Shown here: piece after piece, positions 19,188 through 30,674 of the stretch
Layout of the letters: each line of letters starts with the position of its first letter
How positions within the stretch are numbered: position 1 is the first letter of the stretch
Source of the DNA: Rhodobacteraceae bacterium F11138
GTDB lineage: Bacteria > Pseudomonadota > Alphaproteobacteria > Rhodobacterales > Rhodobacteraceae
DNA length: 64,000 nucleotides
NCBI GenBank assembly: GCA_016521575.1
Contig: JAEKDP010000002.1
Coordinates: forward strand, 775,589 to 839,588
Direction: 5' to 3'
The notes under the pieces: model-generated
What the model was told of the DNA's origin: nothing
Database searches by the model: none
What the model saw: the letters and a program-made list of their open reading frames with translations, nothing else
Position numbers and translations under genes: made by a program

Positions 19188-20828
19188 TCAGTTGGCTTGA
19201 CGCCGCAGGAAAGCGGGGATTTCGATGCGATCCTGATCCTGATCGTCCTGGTCCTGCGCATGTTCCGCTACGTCAGGTTGGCGCATGGTGGGTTGCTGGC
19301 GAACCGCCCGGCCCCCGTGTTCCGCCGGCGTATCGGCAGCATGGCCGGTCATCCGGTTGATCAGCGAATTCACGCTGAAACGGGATTTATCCGCTGCACT
19401 CGCGCTGGCCTGTGCCTGACCGCCCTGCACCACGTTCATGCCGCGTTGCGGCGTCGGTGCGGCTTTCTGGGCCGCGACCTGCAAACGTTTCAGCGTGTCG
19501 GGCGATGGCGTTCCGGGCGCCGGTGCGCGCGGCGCGACAAAGGTATCGGGCTTGGCATCCATCTGCTCGGTGCGCGGCTCGAACGCGGGCATCTGCGGCT
19601 GATAGGCCGGTGGCGGCAAGCCGTCATCTTCCACCCGGGCTTCGGGTTCGGGTTCGAACAGATCCTGCGCCGGTTCCTCGGCGACGGCTTCACGCTGCTG
19701 CGGCTCTGCAAAAAGCTCCGGCTCTTCCCCGGCCCCACCGGCATCCGCAACCACCGGCTGCGCTTGCGGTGCTTCCTCGGCCGCGGTTTCTTCGGCGCTG
19801 ACGACCGGGCGCAACGGCGCGGACATCGACCGGCGCGGAACCGGGACTTCGGTATTCACATCCACGGCGTCGATGCCGGTGGCCACAACGCTGACGCGCA
19901 TCGTGCCTTCCATCGCGGTATCCAGCGTGCTGCCGACGATGATGTTGGCTTCGGGGTCGACCTCTTCGCGAATCCTGTTGGCCGCTTCGTCCAGTTCGAA
20001 CAGCGTCAGATCGTGGCTGCCGGTGATGTTGATCAGGACGCCCTTGGCCCCCTTCAGGCTGATTTCATCCAGCAGCGGGTTGGCAATGGCTTTCTCGGCC
20101 GCCTGGATGGCGCGATCTTCGCCTTCGGATTCGCCTGTACCCATCATCGCCTTGCCCATCTCGTCCATCACCGCGCGCACGTCGGCAAAGTCGAGGTTGA
20201 TCAGACCCGGGCGCACCATCAGATCGGTCACACCCTTGACGCCCTGATACAGCACGTCGTCCGCCATGCTGAAGGCTTCGGTGAATGTGGTCTTTTCGTT
20301 GGCCAGCCGGAACAGGTTCTGGTTCGGAATGATGATCAGCGTGTCGACCATCTTTTGCAGGGTTTCGACGCCATCCTCGGCCTGGCGCATCCGCTTGGCA
20401 CCTTCGAACTGGAACGGCTTGGTCACGACGCCCACGGTCAGAACACCCAGTTCACGCGCAGCCTGGGCGATGATCGGTGCGGCCCCGGTGCCGGTGCCGC
20501 CACCCATACCGGCAGTGATAAAGCACATATGCGCCCCCGCCAGATGATCGACGATCTGCTCGATGCTTTCCTCGGCGGCGGCCGCGCCGACGCTGGCGCG
20601 CGCCCCGGCCCCCAGGCCTTCGGTCACCTTGATGCCCAGTTGCACCCGGTTTTGCGCCGCGCTTTGTTGCAGGGCCTGCGCATCCGTGTTCGCGACCACG
20701 AACTCGACCCCGTCGAGCTGCTTTTCGATCATGTTGTTGACCGCGTTGCCCCCGGCGCCCCCGACACCGAACACGGTGATCCGAGGTTTCAAGTCGTCCT
20801 GTCCGGGCATCGAAAGGTTCAATGTCAT
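19188..20828 (-). CDS. ftsZ: Cell division protein FtsZ
   Basis: A 546-residue tubulin-like GTPase that forms the Z ring. The globular domain spans about residues 10-320, with the GTP-binding motif [11 protein letters not shown] and the T7 loop region [15 protein letters not shown]. It is followed by a 200-residue Pro/Ala/Glu-rich linker and the conserved C-terminal peptide [12 protein letters not shown], which binds FtsA and other partners. The long linker is typical of alphaproteobacteria. ATG 20828 ([20 protein letters not shown]) was chosen; the upstream open stretch is not family-like. It ends at a strong terminator. Confidence 0.97.
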   Translation of the reverse strand: MTLNLSMPGQDDLKPRITVFGVGGAGGNAVNNMIEKQLDGVEFVVANTDAQALQQSAAQNRVQLGIKVTEGLGAGARASVGAAAAEESIEQIVDHLAGAHMCFITAGMGGGTGTGAAPIIAQAARELGVLTVGVVTKPFQFEGAKRMRQAEDGVETLQKMVDTLIIIPNQNLFRLANEKTTFTEAFSMADDVLYQGVKGVTDLMVRPGLINLDFADVRAVMDEMGKAMMGTGESEGEDRAIQAAEKAIANPLLDEISLKGAKGVLINITGSHDLTLFELDEAANRIREEVDPEANIIVGSTLDTAMEGTMRVSVVATGIDAVDVNTEVPVPRRSMSAPLRPVVSAEETAAEEAPQAQPVVADAGGAGEEPELFAEPQQREAVAEEPAQDLFEPEPEARVEDDGLPPPAYQPQMPAFEPRTEQMDAKPDTFVAPRAPAPGTPSPDTLKRLQVAAQKAAPTPQRGMNVVQGGQAQASASAADKSRFSVNSLINRMTGHAADTPAEHGGRAVRQQPTMRQPDVAEHAQDQDDQDQDRIEIPAFLRRQAN

Positions 20829-20851
20829 TTTGAGTTCCGCCTGTGCTGCCG

Positions 20852-20867
20852 ACCCGCATTCGCGGGT
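20852..20867. other. Perfect hairpin in the ftsZ 5' region
   Basis: ACCCGC-ATTC-GCGGGT on the plus strand, followed there by GTTTTT. In the ftsZ mRNA it lies 24-39 bases upstream of the start codon. On the plus strand it has the form of a small intrinsic terminator that could stop antisense transcription leaving ftsZ. It is only 6 bp long, so the call is tentative. Confidence 0.35.
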
Positions 20868-21002
20868 GTTTTTACCGTTATAATCCCCGACTCTACCTGC
20901 CTGCATGTCGGGCGTCACCAAAAAAACGCAAAAATCACCCAAAATATGGGCAATTATACGCCTGTTTCCGCGCGATCTGGCTGTTTTCGCCAGATATAGC
21001 GG

Positions 21003-22337
21003 TCACCAGTTGTCCCGGAACCATTTTACCGCACGTTTCAGGGACCGCTTGGGATAGCGATCGACCGGAATCTCGAAATCCCACCACTCGTCCTGGGGAT
21101 GGGCGGCGAACAGCGACAGGCCGACCGCGCCGGCAAACCCCGGCCCGGTTGCTGCCTGGGGCAGCCCATGCACCCGCAGGGGCCGTCCCAACCGAACCTG
21201 TTGCCCCAGCATCCGGCTGGCCAACCCGTCAAGGCCCGGGATCTGGCTGCCGCCACCGGTCAGGACGATCTGCTGGCTGGGCAGATGTTCGAACCCGGCG
21301 GCATCCAGACGGATCCGGACCTCTTCCAGGATTTCCTCGACCCGCGGGCGCATGATGCCGATCAGTTCGGCCCGCGACACCCGCCGCCGGTCATGTTCAT
21401 AGTCGCCGGTGTCCCCGCCGATCTCGATCATCTCTCGATCATCCATGCCGGTGGCATGCACGCCGCCGTAAAACGTCTTGATCCGTTCGGCGTTGGACGC
21501 CGGTATCCCCAGCCCCATCGAAATATCGCTGGTGACGTGATCCCCGCCCATGCGCACGCAATCGGCATAGATCATGTGCTTCTTCATGAAGATCGACACC
21601 CCGGTCGAACCGCCGCCCATGTCGATGCAGGCCGCGCCCAGTTCCTGTTCATCCTCGACCAGCGCGGAAATGCCGCTGGCATAGGCCGAATTGGCGATCC
21701 CGGCCAGTTCCAGATCACAGCGTTTCACGCAATGCACCAGATTCTGCACCGCATCCGCATCGACGGTCAGCATGTGCATGTCCACGGACAGCGTCTGGCC
21801 CAACTGGCCGCGCGGATCGATCAGACCCGAGCGATGATCCAGCGCGAAATTCACCGGCTGGGCGTGCAGCACCTCGCGTCCGACGCCATATTCCGGCACC
21901 TCGCAGGCCGCCAGAACGCGGGCGACCTCCTGTTCGGTGACCACCTGGCCTTCCAGTTCGATTTCAGCATCCAGCCCATAGCTGCGCGGATTGGCCCCCG
22001 AGAAACAGGCGATCACATGATCGACACGAATCTCGGCCATTTTCTGCGCCGCCTGCACCGCTGTGCGTATGGCGCGTTCGGTTTCCTGCATGGCGGTGAT
22101 TTCGCCGAATTGCACACCTCGGGACCGGGTGGTGGCCGCGCCGATGACACGAAACCCCGATTGTCCGGCCAGCGAGCCGATCGAGTTGTCCTCGCTCAGC
22201 CGCCCGATACCGTCAAAACGCAGCACCAGACAGGCGGTTTTGGAACTGCCCACGTCAAGAATGGCGATGACCCCGCGCTGCAACGCCTGCCGCCGCATCT
22301 GCCGCATCGCCCGTTGGGTATGATAGAAATCCGCCAT
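21003..22337 (-). CDS. ftsA: Cell division protein FtsA
   Basis: A 444-residue actin-family ATPase that tethers FtsZ to the membrane. It carries the phosphate 1 loop (IAILDVGSSKTACL), the SHS2/1C domain near residues 95-180, the phosphate 2 loop (CIDMGGGSTGVSIF) and the adenosine motif (IVLTGGGSQIPGL). The last residues, RSLKRAVKWFRDNW, form the amphipathic membrane-targeting helix. It is 3 bp from ftsQ and 174 bp before ftsZ; that gap likely holds an extra ftsZ promoter. Confidence 0.96.
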   Translation of the reverse strand: MADFYHTQRAMRQMRRQALQRGVIAILDVGSSKTACLVLRFDGIGRLSEDNSIGSLAGQSGFRVIGAATTRSRGVQFGEITAMQETERAIRTAVQAAQKMAEIRVDHVIACFSGANPRSYGLDAEIELEGQVVTEQEVARVLAACEVPEYGVGREVLHAQPVNFALDHRSGLIDPRGQLGQTLSVDMHMLTVDADAVQNLVHCVKRCDLELAGIANSAYASGISALVEDEQELGAACIDMGGGSTGVSIFMKKHMIYADCVRMGGDHVTSDISMGLGIPASNAERIKTFYGGVHATGMDDREMIEIGGDTGDYEHDRRRVSRAELIGIMRPRVEEILEEVRIRLDAAGFEHLPSQQIVLTGGGSQIPGLDGLASRMLGQQVRLGRPLRVHGLPQAATGPGFAGAVGLSLFAAHPQDEWWDFEIPVDRYPKRSLKRAVKWFRDNW

Positions 22338-22340
22338 TCT

Positions 22341-23213
22341 CTACTGTCCGCTTCCATTAATTTTCCGGATCCGCCACCATTCCTGGACGGCGTCCGATGT
22401 CATTCTCAGGGTTGGCCGGCTTGCCAGCCGCAGATCGACCACGGCAACGTCCCGCTCCAGCATGTCCTGCGCCTCGCTCAGCGCGATTGCCCGTTCCAGT
22501 GCCCGCACCGGGCGATCCGACGGCAACAATATGCGCTGATCGCGGTCCAGCACCACGTCCCAGCGCCGCTCGCCGATCCGCACCAGCCCGCGCAGGCGCT
22601 GGCCCAGCGGTTTTGCCGTCGCCAAAAGGCGCAACGCTTCGTCCACCGCACGATCCGCGCCATCCCCGGCGATCAACGGCAGATCCATGCGATCGGTCCG
22701 GCGCAGGAGGTCGTCGATATAGGCCCCGGTCGCATCCAGCATCGCCACGCCTTCGCGGTTGCGCCACACGACCGCCGGCACCCGTTCGGCGACATCGACC
22801 TGCAACACCCCGCCGGGCTTGATCCTCAGGCTGACGGATTGCACCGGGTCCAGTTCCGCGATGGTGCCGCGGATCGCTTCGAGATCCAGATCGAACGAAC
22901 TGACAGGAAAATCCAGCGGCACCGCTTCGCGAATATCCTGGGCCAGATCCGCGCCAGCCCCGTCAATGGCCATCAGGCCAACCATGAATTCCGGACGCTC
23001 TTCGATGCTGGTGCGCAGATCGACAGCCAGCTGCGCCAATTCCGCGCGCCGCTCGGCATCCCAGAGATAGCCCGCGATGCCCGCCGCCACCAACGCCAGC
23101 GGGACGCCCACCCGGAACCCGATGCGAATTCCCGGAGTCAGCATCCAGCGCTGCAGCCGGTACCGCAGGCGCGATGGCGCGGGGTCGCGTCGGATCGGGT
23201 TCACCGGTTGCAT
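22341..23213 (-). CDS. ftsQ: Cell division protein FtsQ
   Basis: A 290-residue bitopic divisome protein with a short cytoplasmic N-terminus, one TM helix (about 36-52, [21 protein letters not shown] region), a periplasmic POTRA domain and the FtsQ beta domain ([33 protein letters not shown]). It links FtsL-FtsB to the ring. ATG 23213 ([10 protein letters not shown]) overlaps the end of ddl by 13 bp; longer upstream starts would run deep into ddl and have no family support. Confidence 0.93.
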   Translation of the reverse strand: MQPVNPIRRDPAPSRLRYRLQRWMLTPGIRIGFRVGVPLALVAAGIAGYLWDAERRAELAQLAVDLRTSIEERPEFMVGLMAIDGAGADLAQDIREAVPLDFPVSSFDLDLEAIRGTIAELDPVQSVSLRIKPGGVLQVDVAERVPAVVWRNREGVAMLDATGAYIDDLLRRTDRMDLPLIAGDGADRAVDEALRLLATAKPLGQRLRGLVRIGERRWDVVLDRDQRILLPSDRPVRALERAIALSEAQDMLERDVAVVDLRLASRPTLRMTSDAVQEWWRIRKINGSGQ

Positions 23214-24121
23214 GATGCGTCCTCGACCAGCCAGTGGCACAGCGCCGCGAAATCCAGCCCCGCCGCCACCGCCTGTTCCGGCGACAGAGACGTGGGGGTC
23301 ATCCCCGGCTGGGTGTTCGTTTCCAGCAGATACAACCCGTCTGCCCCGCGCGATTCGTCCCACCGGAAATCGGTCCGGCTGACCCCCCGACACCCAAGTG
23401 CGCGATGGGCCCGCAGCGCATACTCCATGCAGAGATCGAAAATCCGCGCCGGGATATCGGCGGGCACCACATGGCGCGACCCGCCCGGCTTGTATTTTGC
23501 ATTGTAGTCGTACCAGCCATCTGTCAGGATGTCGGTCACGGTCAACGCCCGGTCGCCCATGACGGTGGTCGTCAGCTCACGTCCCGGCACGAAGGTTTCG
23601 ACCATCACCTGATCCGGCATCTCGGGGGACAGGCGCGGTGGCGCGTTGGCCGCCTCGTGCACCAGATACACCCCCACCGACGAGCCTTCGTTGTTGGGTT
23701 TGACCACATAGGGCGGCGCCATGACATGGGCCGCCATCACATCGGATTTTGCACAGATCAGACTGTCCACCACCGGCAGACCGTTCAGACGAAACACCGC
23801 CTTGGATCGCTGCTTGTCCATTGCCAGCGCCGAGGCAAGCACCCCGGAATGCGTATAGGGCAGCCCCATCCATTCCAGCAGCCCCTGCACACAACCGTCT
23901 TCGCCCCAGCGCCCATGCAGGGCATTGAACACGACATCAGGAGACAGGGCGCTTAACTGCGCACAGAGGTCCGGACCGGCATCCAGCTCGGTGACCTCAT
24001 ACCCCTGACCCCGCAGAGCGGCAGCGCATTCGCGCCCGCTGGACAGGGACACCTCGCGTTCAGCCGAGGGTCCGCCCATCAATACCGCCACTGTCCGGGG
24101 AGTCCTGCTCGACTGACCCAC
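23201..24121 (-). CDS. ddl: D-alanine--D-alanine ligase
   Basis: A 306-residue ATP-grasp ligase that makes D-Ala-D-Ala for the MurF reaction. Visible are [20 protein letters not shown] at the N-terminus, the [27 protein letters not shown] segment, and metal-binding [15 protein letters not shown] at the C-terminus. The start is a GTG (24121) behind GAGG. It lies between murB and ftsQ, overlapping the latter. Confidence 0.95.
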   Translation of the reverse strand: MGQSSRTPRTVAVLMGGPSAEREVSLSSGRECAAALRGQGYEVTELDAGPDLCAQLSALSPDVVFNALHGRWGEDGCVQGLLEWMGLPYTHSGVLASALAMDKQRSKAVFRLNGLPVVDSLICAKSDVMAAHVMAPPYVVKPNNEGSSVGVYLVHEAANAPPRLSPEMPDQVMVETFVPGRELTTTVMGDRALTVTDILTDGWYDYNAKYKPGGSRHVVPADIPARIFDLCMEYALRAHRALGCRGVSRTDFRWDESRGADGLYLLETNTQPGMTPTSLSPEQAVAAGLDFAALCHWLVEDASCNR

Positions 24122-24225
24122 GACAATTGCCTCTGTTTGCCCGGTCCTTATGAACGGCCGGCGCCTTGCATGTTCCCGCTTGTACCGCGTCCATGTTGCC
24201 TGTTGGATTTCGCGGTCGGAGACAT

Positions 24226-25161
24226 TTAGTTATCCGCGGGTTCACCGACCCGCATGATTTCCCATTCTAGCGTGATCCCGCTGGAATCGTAAACCTTTTT
24301 TCGCACCTCTTCGCCCAGTCCTTCCAGATCGGCGGCACTGGCGGTGCCTGTGTTGATCAGAAAGTTCGAATGCTTCTCGCTCATCTGGGCCCCACCACGC
24401 CGGGCACCGCGCAACCCGGCATTGTCGATGACCTTCCACGCCTTCAGGTCATGCACGTCATCGGCGCGCCCGGTGCTGGAAAACCCGGCCGGGTTTCGAA
24501 AGGTCGATCCGGCGCTTCGCTCGCGCGTGGGTTGGGTTTCGTCGCGCTTTTGCAACTGCGACGCCATGCGCGCGTACAGATCTTCGGGTTGGCCTTCCGG
24601 GCCGGTCAACGTCGCCTCGCAGAGCACCGCGCCTTCGGGCAGATCCGACTGGCGATACCGCAGGCGCAGATCTTCGGGCGTCAGGGTGATGATATCCCCG
24701 GCTCGCGTCACCGCGCGCGCCGACACCAGATGATCCGCCAGATAGCTGCCATAGCAGCCGGCATTCATGCGAACGGCACCGCCGATGCTGCCCGGAATGG
24801 TGCGCAGAAAGGTCAGGTCGATCCCCGCATCCGCCGCCTTGCGGGCCACATGCGCATCCAGCACGGCAGCCCCGGCCGTGACCGTGTCGCCCTGAATGGA
24901 AATTGTGTTGAAGCCACGCCCCAGGCGGATCACCACGGCGCGTATGCCGCCATCGCGCACGATAAGATTGCTGCCCACGCCCATCGGAAACACGGCCACC
25001 TTCGGGTCCAGAGCCGCCATGAAATGCGCCAGATCGTCGATGTCGGCGGGCTGAAACAGCCAATCCGCCGGACCGCCGACCCGCAACCAGGTCAAATCGG
25101 ACAGATCCCGGTCCGGCGTCAGCCGTCCGCGAACAGTCAAGGTTTTCGGGTCCATCGTCAT
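24226..25161 (-). CDS. murB: UDP-N-acetylenolpyruvoylglucosamine reductase MurB
   Basis: A 311-residue FAD enzyme that reduces UDP-GlcNAc-enolpyruvate to UDP-MurNAc. FAD-binding signatures are [27 protein letters not shown] and [18 protein letters not shown], and the proton-donor serine sits in [12 protein letters not shown]. The overall form is type II MurB. Start choice is between ATGs at 25179, 25161 and 25155; 25161 was taken, and the differences are only a few residues. Confidence 0.95.
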   Translation of the reverse strand: MTMDPKTLTVRGRLTPDRDLSDLTWLRVGGPADWLFQPADIDDLAHFMAALDPKVAVFPMGVGSNLIVRDGGIRAVVIRLGRGFNTISIQGDTVTAGAAVLDAHVARKAADAGIDLTFLRTIPGSIGGAVRMNAGCYGSYLADHLVSARAVTRAGDIITLTPEDLRLRYRQSDLPEGAVLCEATLTGPEGQPEDLYARMASQLQKRDETQPTRERSAGSTFRNPAGFSSTGRADDVHDLKAWKVIDNAGLRGARRGGAQMSEKHSNFLINTGTASAADLEGLGEEVRKKVYDSSGITLEWEIMRVGEPADN

Positions 25162-25268
25162 GTCTGCGGCTCGCACCAATCAGGCCCGACCACACAGCGC
25201 AGCGACCCGGGGGAAAGACACGCATGGTCCGCGCAGAGATACAATTCAGTCGTCAACATGGGCGGCAC

Positions 25269-25532
25269 TCAATCCCTGGCGGCCTTGCCCTGCAACAGGC
25301 GCATTGTCCAGCGGCCCAGATATACCACCGGCCAGCGCAGCATCGACATCCCCGCCAGCAACACCGCCATCCCCACCCAGGGACCGTTCTGATAGGTCAC
25401 ATACCCCAGGATCGGGATACCCGCCGCGATCAGCCCATAGGCCCGCCGCCAATGGTTGTCACGACTGGGAAGCATCGCCAGGACATTCGCGACGATGGCC
25501 CACAGGGCGGCAAGGATCAGGGACAGGCTCAT
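25269..25532 (-). CDS. DUF2484 family membrane protein
   Basis: An 87-residue protein with two or three hydrophobic segments (residues 1-19, about 31-48 and 50-65) and the motif AMLPSRDNHWRRAYGLI. This small family is found in Rhodobacterales between murC and murB, as here; its function is unknown, but its position suggests a role in envelope growth. The ATG is preceded by AAAGGAG. It lies 112 bp after murC and 107 bp before murB. Confidence 0.85.
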   Translation of the reverse strand: MSLSLILAALWAIVANVLAMLPSRDNHWRRAYGLIAAGIPILGYVTYQNGPWVGMAVLLAGMSMLRWPVVYLGRWTMRLLQGKAARD

Positions 25533-25644
25533 TTCGGCTCCTTTGACAAAACCCCGGCGCGTTTCGGCACCGCCAGACCGGCATCCGGCAAGTCCGATCC
25601 GACACCGGATCCGATGCGGCGTCTGTGATGACCCGCCACCGCAG

Positions 25645-27042
25645 TCAGCCCTTCAGCCGTTCCGGCAGGGCATTCGCCCAGGCGCTGATCGTGCCTGCGC
25701 CCAGGCAGACCACCATGTCCCCCGCGCGGGCCTGTTCGCGAACCAGGCGCGTCAGATCGTCCTGATCGACAATCGCGCGCGCATGACGATGGCCGTGACG
25801 GATCAGCCCCGCCACCAGATCGTCGCGGCTGGCACCGTCAATCGGATCTTCGCCCGCGCCATAGACCTCGGCGATGGCAACGACATCGGCGTCATTGAAA
25901 CAGCCGCAGAAATCGTCAAACAGACTGTGCAGGCGCGAGAAACGGTGCGGTTGGTGTACCGCGATCACGCGGCCCTCGGTGGCCTGCCGGGCGGCCTTCA
26001 AAACGGCGGCGATTTCCACCGGGTGGTGGCCATAATCATCAATGATCGTAACGCCGTCGATTTCGCCCACCTTGGTGAAGCGGCGATTGACCCCGCCGAA
26101 ATTCGCCAGCGCGCTTCGGATCGCGTCCGTTTTCATGCCCAGATGCCGCGCCACGGCCACCGCGGACAGGGCGTTGGACACGTTGTGATCCCCAGGCATG
26201 GGCAGGGTGCAGTTTTCAATCACGCGATCCTCGGTCTGCAAGTGGATGTCGAAATGCGCCACCCCGGCCCTGTAGGTCAGGTTGACCGCCCGCACATCGG
26301 CCTGCGCGTTGAACCCATAGGTCACCACCCGGCGATCGCTGATCCGCCCGACCAGGGCCTGGACCTCGGGGTGATCCGTGCAACAGACCGCCACGCCATA
26401 GAACGGGATATTGGACACGAAATCCAGAAAGCCATCGCGCAGCGTGTCAAAATCGCCCCAGTGCTCCATGTGCTCGGGGTCGATATTGGTGACGATGGCG
26501 ATGGTTGCGGGCAGACGATTGAACGTACCGTCGCTTTCGTCCGCCTCGACCACCATCCATTCGCCCTGCCCCATACGGGCGTTCGAGCCATAGGCGTGGA
26601 TGATGCCGCCATTTATCACGGTCGGGTCGAAATGACCGGCCACCATCAACTCGGCCATCATCGTTGTCGTGGTCGTCTTGCCATGGGTGCCCGCCACGGC
26701 GACGTTGGATTTCAGCCGCATCAGTTCGGCCAGCATTTCGGCCCGGCGCACCACCGGCAGACCCCGTTTGCGGGCCTCGTTCAATTCAGGATTGCCGCAT
26801 TTGATCGCCGAGGAAATCACCACGACTTCGGTGTCGCCCAGGTTCTCGGCGCTCTGCCCGACAAAGACGGTGGCCCCCAGTGTCTGCAGCCGTTCGGTGA
26901 TCTTGCTGGGCTTGAGATCGCTGCCCTGCACCGTATAGCCGTGGTTCAGCAGAACTTCGGCTATACCCGACATGCCGATGCCGCCGATACCGACGAAGTG
27001 GATCGGGCCCACATCCAGGGGCAGTTTGGTTGCAGCATTCAT
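25645..27042 (-). CDS. murC: UDP-N-acetylmuramate--L-alanine ligase MurC
   Basis: A 465-residue Mur ligase that adds L-Ala to UDP-MurNAc. The N-terminal domain has [20 protein letters not shown], the central ATPase domain has the P-loop [17 protein letters not shown], and the third domain contains the [12 protein letters not shown] signature, all specific to MurC. ATG 27042 is preceded by a GGAAG-like site; an ATG at 27063 is possible. It lies 25 bp after murG. Confidence 0.96.
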   Translation of the reverse strand: MNAATKLPLDVGPIHFVGIGGIGMSGIAEVLLNHGYTVQGSDLKPSKITERLQTLGATVFVGQSAENLGDTEVVVISSAIKCGNPELNEARKRGLPVVRRAEMLAELMRLKSNVAVAGTHGKTTTTTMMAELMVAGHFDPTVINGGIIHAYGSNARMGQGEWMVVEADESDGTFNRLPATIAIVTNIDPEHMEHWGDFDTLRDGFLDFVSNIPFYGVAVCCTDHPEVQALVGRISDRRVVTYGFNAQADVRAVNLTYRAGVAHFDIHLQTEDRVIENCTLPMPGDHNVSNALSAVAVARHLGMKTDAIRSALANFGGVNRRFTKVGEIDGVTIIDDYGHHPVEIAAVLKAARQATEGRVIAVHQPHRFSRLHSLFDDFCGCFNDADVVAIAEVYGAGEDPIDGASRDDLVAGLIRHGHRHARAIVDQDDLTRLVREQARAGDMVVCLGAGTISAWANALPERLKG

Positions 27043-27066
27043 AACAGGGCTTCCATCCATCATGGG

Positions 27067-28161
27067 TCAGTCGGTCCTTTCGGCCAATTCGGTGACAGCG
27101 GCCACCAGACGTTCAGTTGCATCCGGCAGGCCTGCGTCCAACGCCGCCTGGCTCATATGCAGGGCAGCGTCCGGATTGCCCAGGACGGTGGCCATTTGCG
27201 CGCTCAGGCTGGTGACGTCAAGCGCCGATTCCGGGATCAGGATCGCCGCCCCGGCGTCAACCAGCCCACGGGCATTTGCGGTCTGGTGATCCCCCGCCGC
27301 CGCGGCAAAGGGGATTAGGATCGAGGGCCGCCCGATCACCGTCAGATCCGCGATCGAGCTGGCCCCGGCGCGGCTGATCACCAGCTGGGCTTCGGACATG
27401 CGGCGCGGCACGTCCTGAAAGAATGGCTGCACGTCCGCATCGATGCCCAATTCGGCATAACGTGCCGTGACCCGGTCCAGATCCTCGGGCCGGGCCTGAT
27501 GGCTGATCCGCAGGTGCCTGCGCATGTCGTCGGGCAGGGCCGCAACGGCATCGGGCACCACATCGGACAGAATCCGCGCGCCCTGACTGCCGCCCATCAC
27601 CAGCACCGACATCGGGTAATCGCCGGGGGGAATATAAGAGGCACCCGCCCGGTCCAGAACCGCCTTGCGCACCGGATTGCCCACATGCAGACCGTTTGAC
27701 CCGTCAGGCAGATCAGTGGGCCAGACCCCACAGGCGACACAGGACACGCGGGTGGAAAACAGCTGATTCACTCGCCCCAAGACGCCGTTCTGCTCATGGA
27801 TCATGCGCGGCCGCCCCAGCAGAACCGCCGCTCCCAGCGCGGGGATCGACGGATAACCGCCAAAGCCCACAACGACATCGGGACGATCCCGCAGCATCTG
27901 CCGCGCCGCCGACATCACCCCGACCGCGATGCGGGGGGCAACCATGGCCTTGGCGGCAAGACCGCCGCGCGCGAACGTGGCGCTGGACACTTCGGTGATT
28001 TCGGTCGAATGCGGAAACCCGCCGGTATAGCGCGCGCCGCGCGCGTCGGTCGACAGGCGCACCCGCCAACCCCGGGACAACATTGCCTCGGCCAGGGCCT
28101 GTGCGGGAAACATATGCCCGCCGGTCCCGCCCGCCGCCATCATGAGCAGCGGCTTGTTCAT
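27067..28161 (-). CDS. murG: Lipid II synthase (GlcNAc transferase) MurG
   Basis: A 364-residue GT-B glycosyltransferase of the inner membrane face that converts lipid I to lipid II. The N-terminal glycine-rich [36 protein letters not shown], and the UDP-GlcNAc-binding [27 protein letters not shown] region near the C-terminus are diagnostic. It overlaps ftsW by 4 nt, coupling lipid II synthesis with the SEDS polymerase. Confidence 0.96.
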   Translation of the reverse strand: MNKPLLMMAAGGTGGHMFPAQALAEAMLSRGWRVRLSTDARGARYTGGFPHSTEITEVSSATFARGGLAAKAMVAPRIAVGVMSAARQMLRDRPDVVVGFGGYPSIPALGAAVLLGRPRMIHEQNGVLGRVNQLFSTRVSCVACGVWPTDLPDGSNGLHVGNPVRKAVLDRAGASYIPPGDYPMSVLVMGGSQGARILSDVVPDAVAALPDDMRRHLRISHQARPEDLDRVTARYAELGIDADVQPFFQDVPRRMSEAQLVISRAGASSIADLTVIGRPSILIPFAAAAGDHQTANARGLVDAGAAILIPESALDVTSLSAQMATVLGNPDAALHMSQAALDAGLPDATERLVAAVTELAERTD

Positions 28162-29324
28162 TGTCTGCGACCCCGCAGCAGATCGGCAAATTCACCCTGC
28201 GGCCGGGAACGGGTAAAGGCCAGCAACATGCCCACGGCAATGCCGCCAGCGATCAGCGACGACCCGCCATAGCTGACGAACGGCAGCGTCATGCCCTTGG
28301 CCGGCAGCAGACGCACCGCCACGCCCATGTTGATCATCGCCTGAACGCCGAACACACACGCCAGCCCCGTACCCGCCAGCCGGATGAACGTGTCCCGCTC
28401 GCGCATCAAGCGGAACAGCGATCGCACCACGATCAGCGCATAAAGCGCAATGATGATCAGAACCAGAACCAGACCGTATTCTTCGGCCGCGACGGCAATG
28501 ATGAAATCCGTATGCGCGTCGGGCAGCGACCATTTCACCTGCCCTTCACCGACCCCGACACCGAACAGCCCGCCTTCGCGGATCGCGTTTGTGGCATATC
28601 CCAACTGGGTGGTCGGATCGACATCCGGTGACAGGAAACCGTCGATGCGGCGTGCGAAATGCTCGGAATTGGAATAGGCCAGCGTACCGCCCAGAACCAC
28701 CAGAACCGCCATCCCCACCAGCAGCAGCATCGGCGCCCCGGCGACGAAATACATCACGCCCCAGCCGAACAGAACCAGACAGGCCTGCCCGAAATCCGGT
28801 TGCAGCGCCAGCATCAGCACGATCGCCACGCACAGCGCAAAGGACCAGACCGTGCCCGGCGGGCCGTTGATCTGCTGGCTGGCGGCAAGCATCCAGGCGG
28901 CGGCGACGACAAATCCGGGTTTCAGAAACTCCGAAGGCTGCACGCTGGCAAAACCCAGCGAGTACCACCGCACCGCGCCCTTGCCGAAATCCGTGCCCAG
29001 TACCGGCAGTAGCGCCAGCGCGACAAAGGCCGCCAGAAACCCCAGCACGGCCAGCCGCCGCACCATGGTCGGCGACATCATCGAGGTCAGCAGCATGGCG
29101 AACAGCGCGGCAAAACCGAATATCGCCTGCCGGGTCACATAATGAAACGGCTCGAACCCGTTGCGCGCGGCCAGCGGCGGGCTGGCGGCCAGCCCCAACA
29201 GCAAGCCGATCACGAACAGGATCAGCACGCAGGAGATGGACCACTTGTCCAAGGTCCGCCACCATTTGGGTAGAATAGGCTCGCCGCCCCGCTCGGGGAC
29301 CGCGCCATACACCATCTCAGTCAT
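28158..29324 (-). CDS. ftsW: Septal peptidoglycan glycosyltransferase FtsW
   Basis: A 388-residue SEDS protein with about ten TM helices that polymerises lipid II at the septum together with FtsI. Visible family segments are [34 protein letters not shown], the catalytic-region loop [16 protein letters not shown], and the C-terminal [17 protein letters not shown] 29324 (MTEMVYGAV) was taken. It is the first gene after the flavoprotein gene that interrupts the cluster, so it may have its own promoter in 29325-29451. Confidence 0.96.
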   Translation of the reverse strand: MTEMVYGAVPERGGEPILPKWWRTLDKWSISCVLILFVIGLLLGLAASPPLAARNGFEPFHYVTRQAIFGFAALFAMLLTSMMSPTMVRRLAVLGFLAAFVALALLPVLGTDFGKGAVRWYSLGFASVQPSEFLKPGFVVAAAWMLAASQQINGPPGTVWSFALCVAIVLMLALQPDFGQACLVLFGWGVMYFVAGAPMLLLVGMAVLVVLGGTLAYSNSEHFARRIDGFLSPDVDPTTQLGYATNAIREGGLFGVGVGEGQVKWSLPDAHTDFIIAVAAEEYGLVLVLIIIALYALIVVRSLFRLMRERDTFIRLAGTGLACVFGVQAMINMGVAVRLLPAKGMTLPFVSYGGSSLIAGGIAVGMLLAFTRSRPQGEFADLLRGRRQ

Positions 29325-29451
29325 GGTAAACCGCCGTTTTTGCCTCAAATCGCCCCTTTGCGGGGTCTATCCTTGAAGGGTACAGCAAAAAATCGGTTCA
29401 GGCCAGAGTCTTCCTCTTGCTTTTGGCGGCGATCCGCGCCACCCGGCCCGC

Positions 29452-30633
29452 ATGGAGTATCAGACTGTCATCCTGGGTGCCGGTGCCGCCGGCCTGATGT
29501 GCGCCGCCCATGCCGGGCCGGACGTTCTGCTGATCGACCAGGCCCGCGCGCCGGGCGAAAAGATCCGGATTTCCGGCGGCGGACGATGCAATTTTACCAA
29601 CCTTCATGCCGGACCGGACAATTTTCTGTCCGAAAATCCGCATTTCGCCAAATCCGCTCTGGCGCGCTATACGCAATGGGATTTCATCGATCTGGTGGGG
29701 CGACATGGCATCGCCTGGCACGAAAAGACGCTGGGACAGCTGTTCTGCGATGGCTCGGCAAAACAGATCGTCGCCATGCTTCTGGGCGAAGCCGAGCGCG
29801 CCGGGGCCGAATTGTGGTTGCAATCGGCATTGCGGGACCTGCGCAAGACCGAGGGCGGTTTTGCGCTTGAACTGGACCGAAACGGCGACCGGCACCAAGT
29901 CAGCTGCCGCAACCTGGTGCTGGCCACGGGTGGAAAATCGATCCCCAAGATGGGTGCCAGCGGCCTGGCCTATGACATTGCGCGTCAGTTCGGCCTGCGC
30001 GTGACACAGACCCGCCCGGCCTTGGTGCCCCTGACGTTTGCCGACAAGCGGTTCGCCGACCTGTCCGGCGTGTCGGTCCGCGCGCGCCTGAGCAACCCGC
30101 GCGCCAGCTTTGACGAAGCGTTGTTGTTCACCCATCGCGGCTTGTCCGGGCCGGCGGTTCTGCAACTGTCGTCGTACTGGCGCGAAGGTGAAGCGATCCA
30201 GATCAACCTGATCCCCGATCTGCCGCTGCTGTCGCTGTGGCGCGATCAGCGTCAAACCGAAGGCCGCCGCCAGCTGGGCACCGAACTGGCCCGTCACCTT
30301 CCCACGCGTCTGGTGGACCATCTCGCGACGTTCCTGCCCCTGTCGGGGCGGCTGGCCGATCAATCGGATGCCGCGCTGAACGCGCTGAGCGATGCGCTGA
30401 GCAATTGGACCCTGCTGCCTTCGGGCAGCGAAGGGTATCGCACCGCCGAAGTCACGCTGGGCGGTATCGACACGGCGGCCCTGTCCTCGCGCAGCATGCA
30501 GGCCCGCGCCGTGCCCGGCCTGTATGCCATCGGCGAAGCGGTCGATGTCACCGGCTGGCTGGGAGGCTACAATTTCCAATGGGCCTGGGCCTCGGGTCAC
30601 GCGGCAGGAACTGCGATTGCCGCCGGCGACTGA
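29452..30633 (+). CDS. NAD(P)/FAD-dependent oxidoreductase (HI0933/YhiN-like flavoprotein)
   Basis: A 393-residue flavoprotein of the HI0933/YhiN group (similar to the TIGR03862 subfamily). It has the dinucleotide fold VILGAGAAGLMCAAHA, the family signature KIRISGGGRCNFTN, LVLATGGKSIPKMGASG, and a C-terminal FAD segment ending LYAIGEAVDVTGWLGGYNFQWAW. The substrate is unknown. It is the only plus-strand gene within the dcw cluster, sitting between ftsW and murD and convergent with murD, so it splits the cluster transcriptionally. Confidence 0.88.
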   Translation: MEYQTVILGAGAAGLMCAAHAGPDVLLIDQARAPGEKIRISGGGRCNFTNLHAGPDNFLSENPHFAKSALARYTQWDFIDLVGRHGIAWHEKTLGQLFCDGSAKQIVAMLLGEAERAGAELWLQSALRDLRKTEGGFALELDRNGDRHQVSCRNLVLATGGKSIPKMGASGLAYDIARQFGLRVTQTRPALVPLTFADKRFADLSGVSVRARLSNPRASFDEALLFTHRGLSGPAVLQLSSYWREGEAIQINLIPDLPLLSLWRDQRQTEGRRQLGTELARHLPTRLVDHLATFLPLSGRLADQSDAALNALSDALSNWTLLPSGSEGYRTAEVTLGGIDTAALSSRSMQARAVPGLYAIGEAVDVTGWLGGYNFQWAWASGHAAGTAIAAGD

Positions 30634-30674
30634 TCCAGTCGTCCGGATGGTCCTGCAAACCGGGTTTGCGCCGG

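Noticed and set aside
21099..23507. An 802-codon plus-strand frame across ftsA, ftsQ and ddl
   Set aside because: Antisense to three dcw genes with intact signatures; no recognisable protein.
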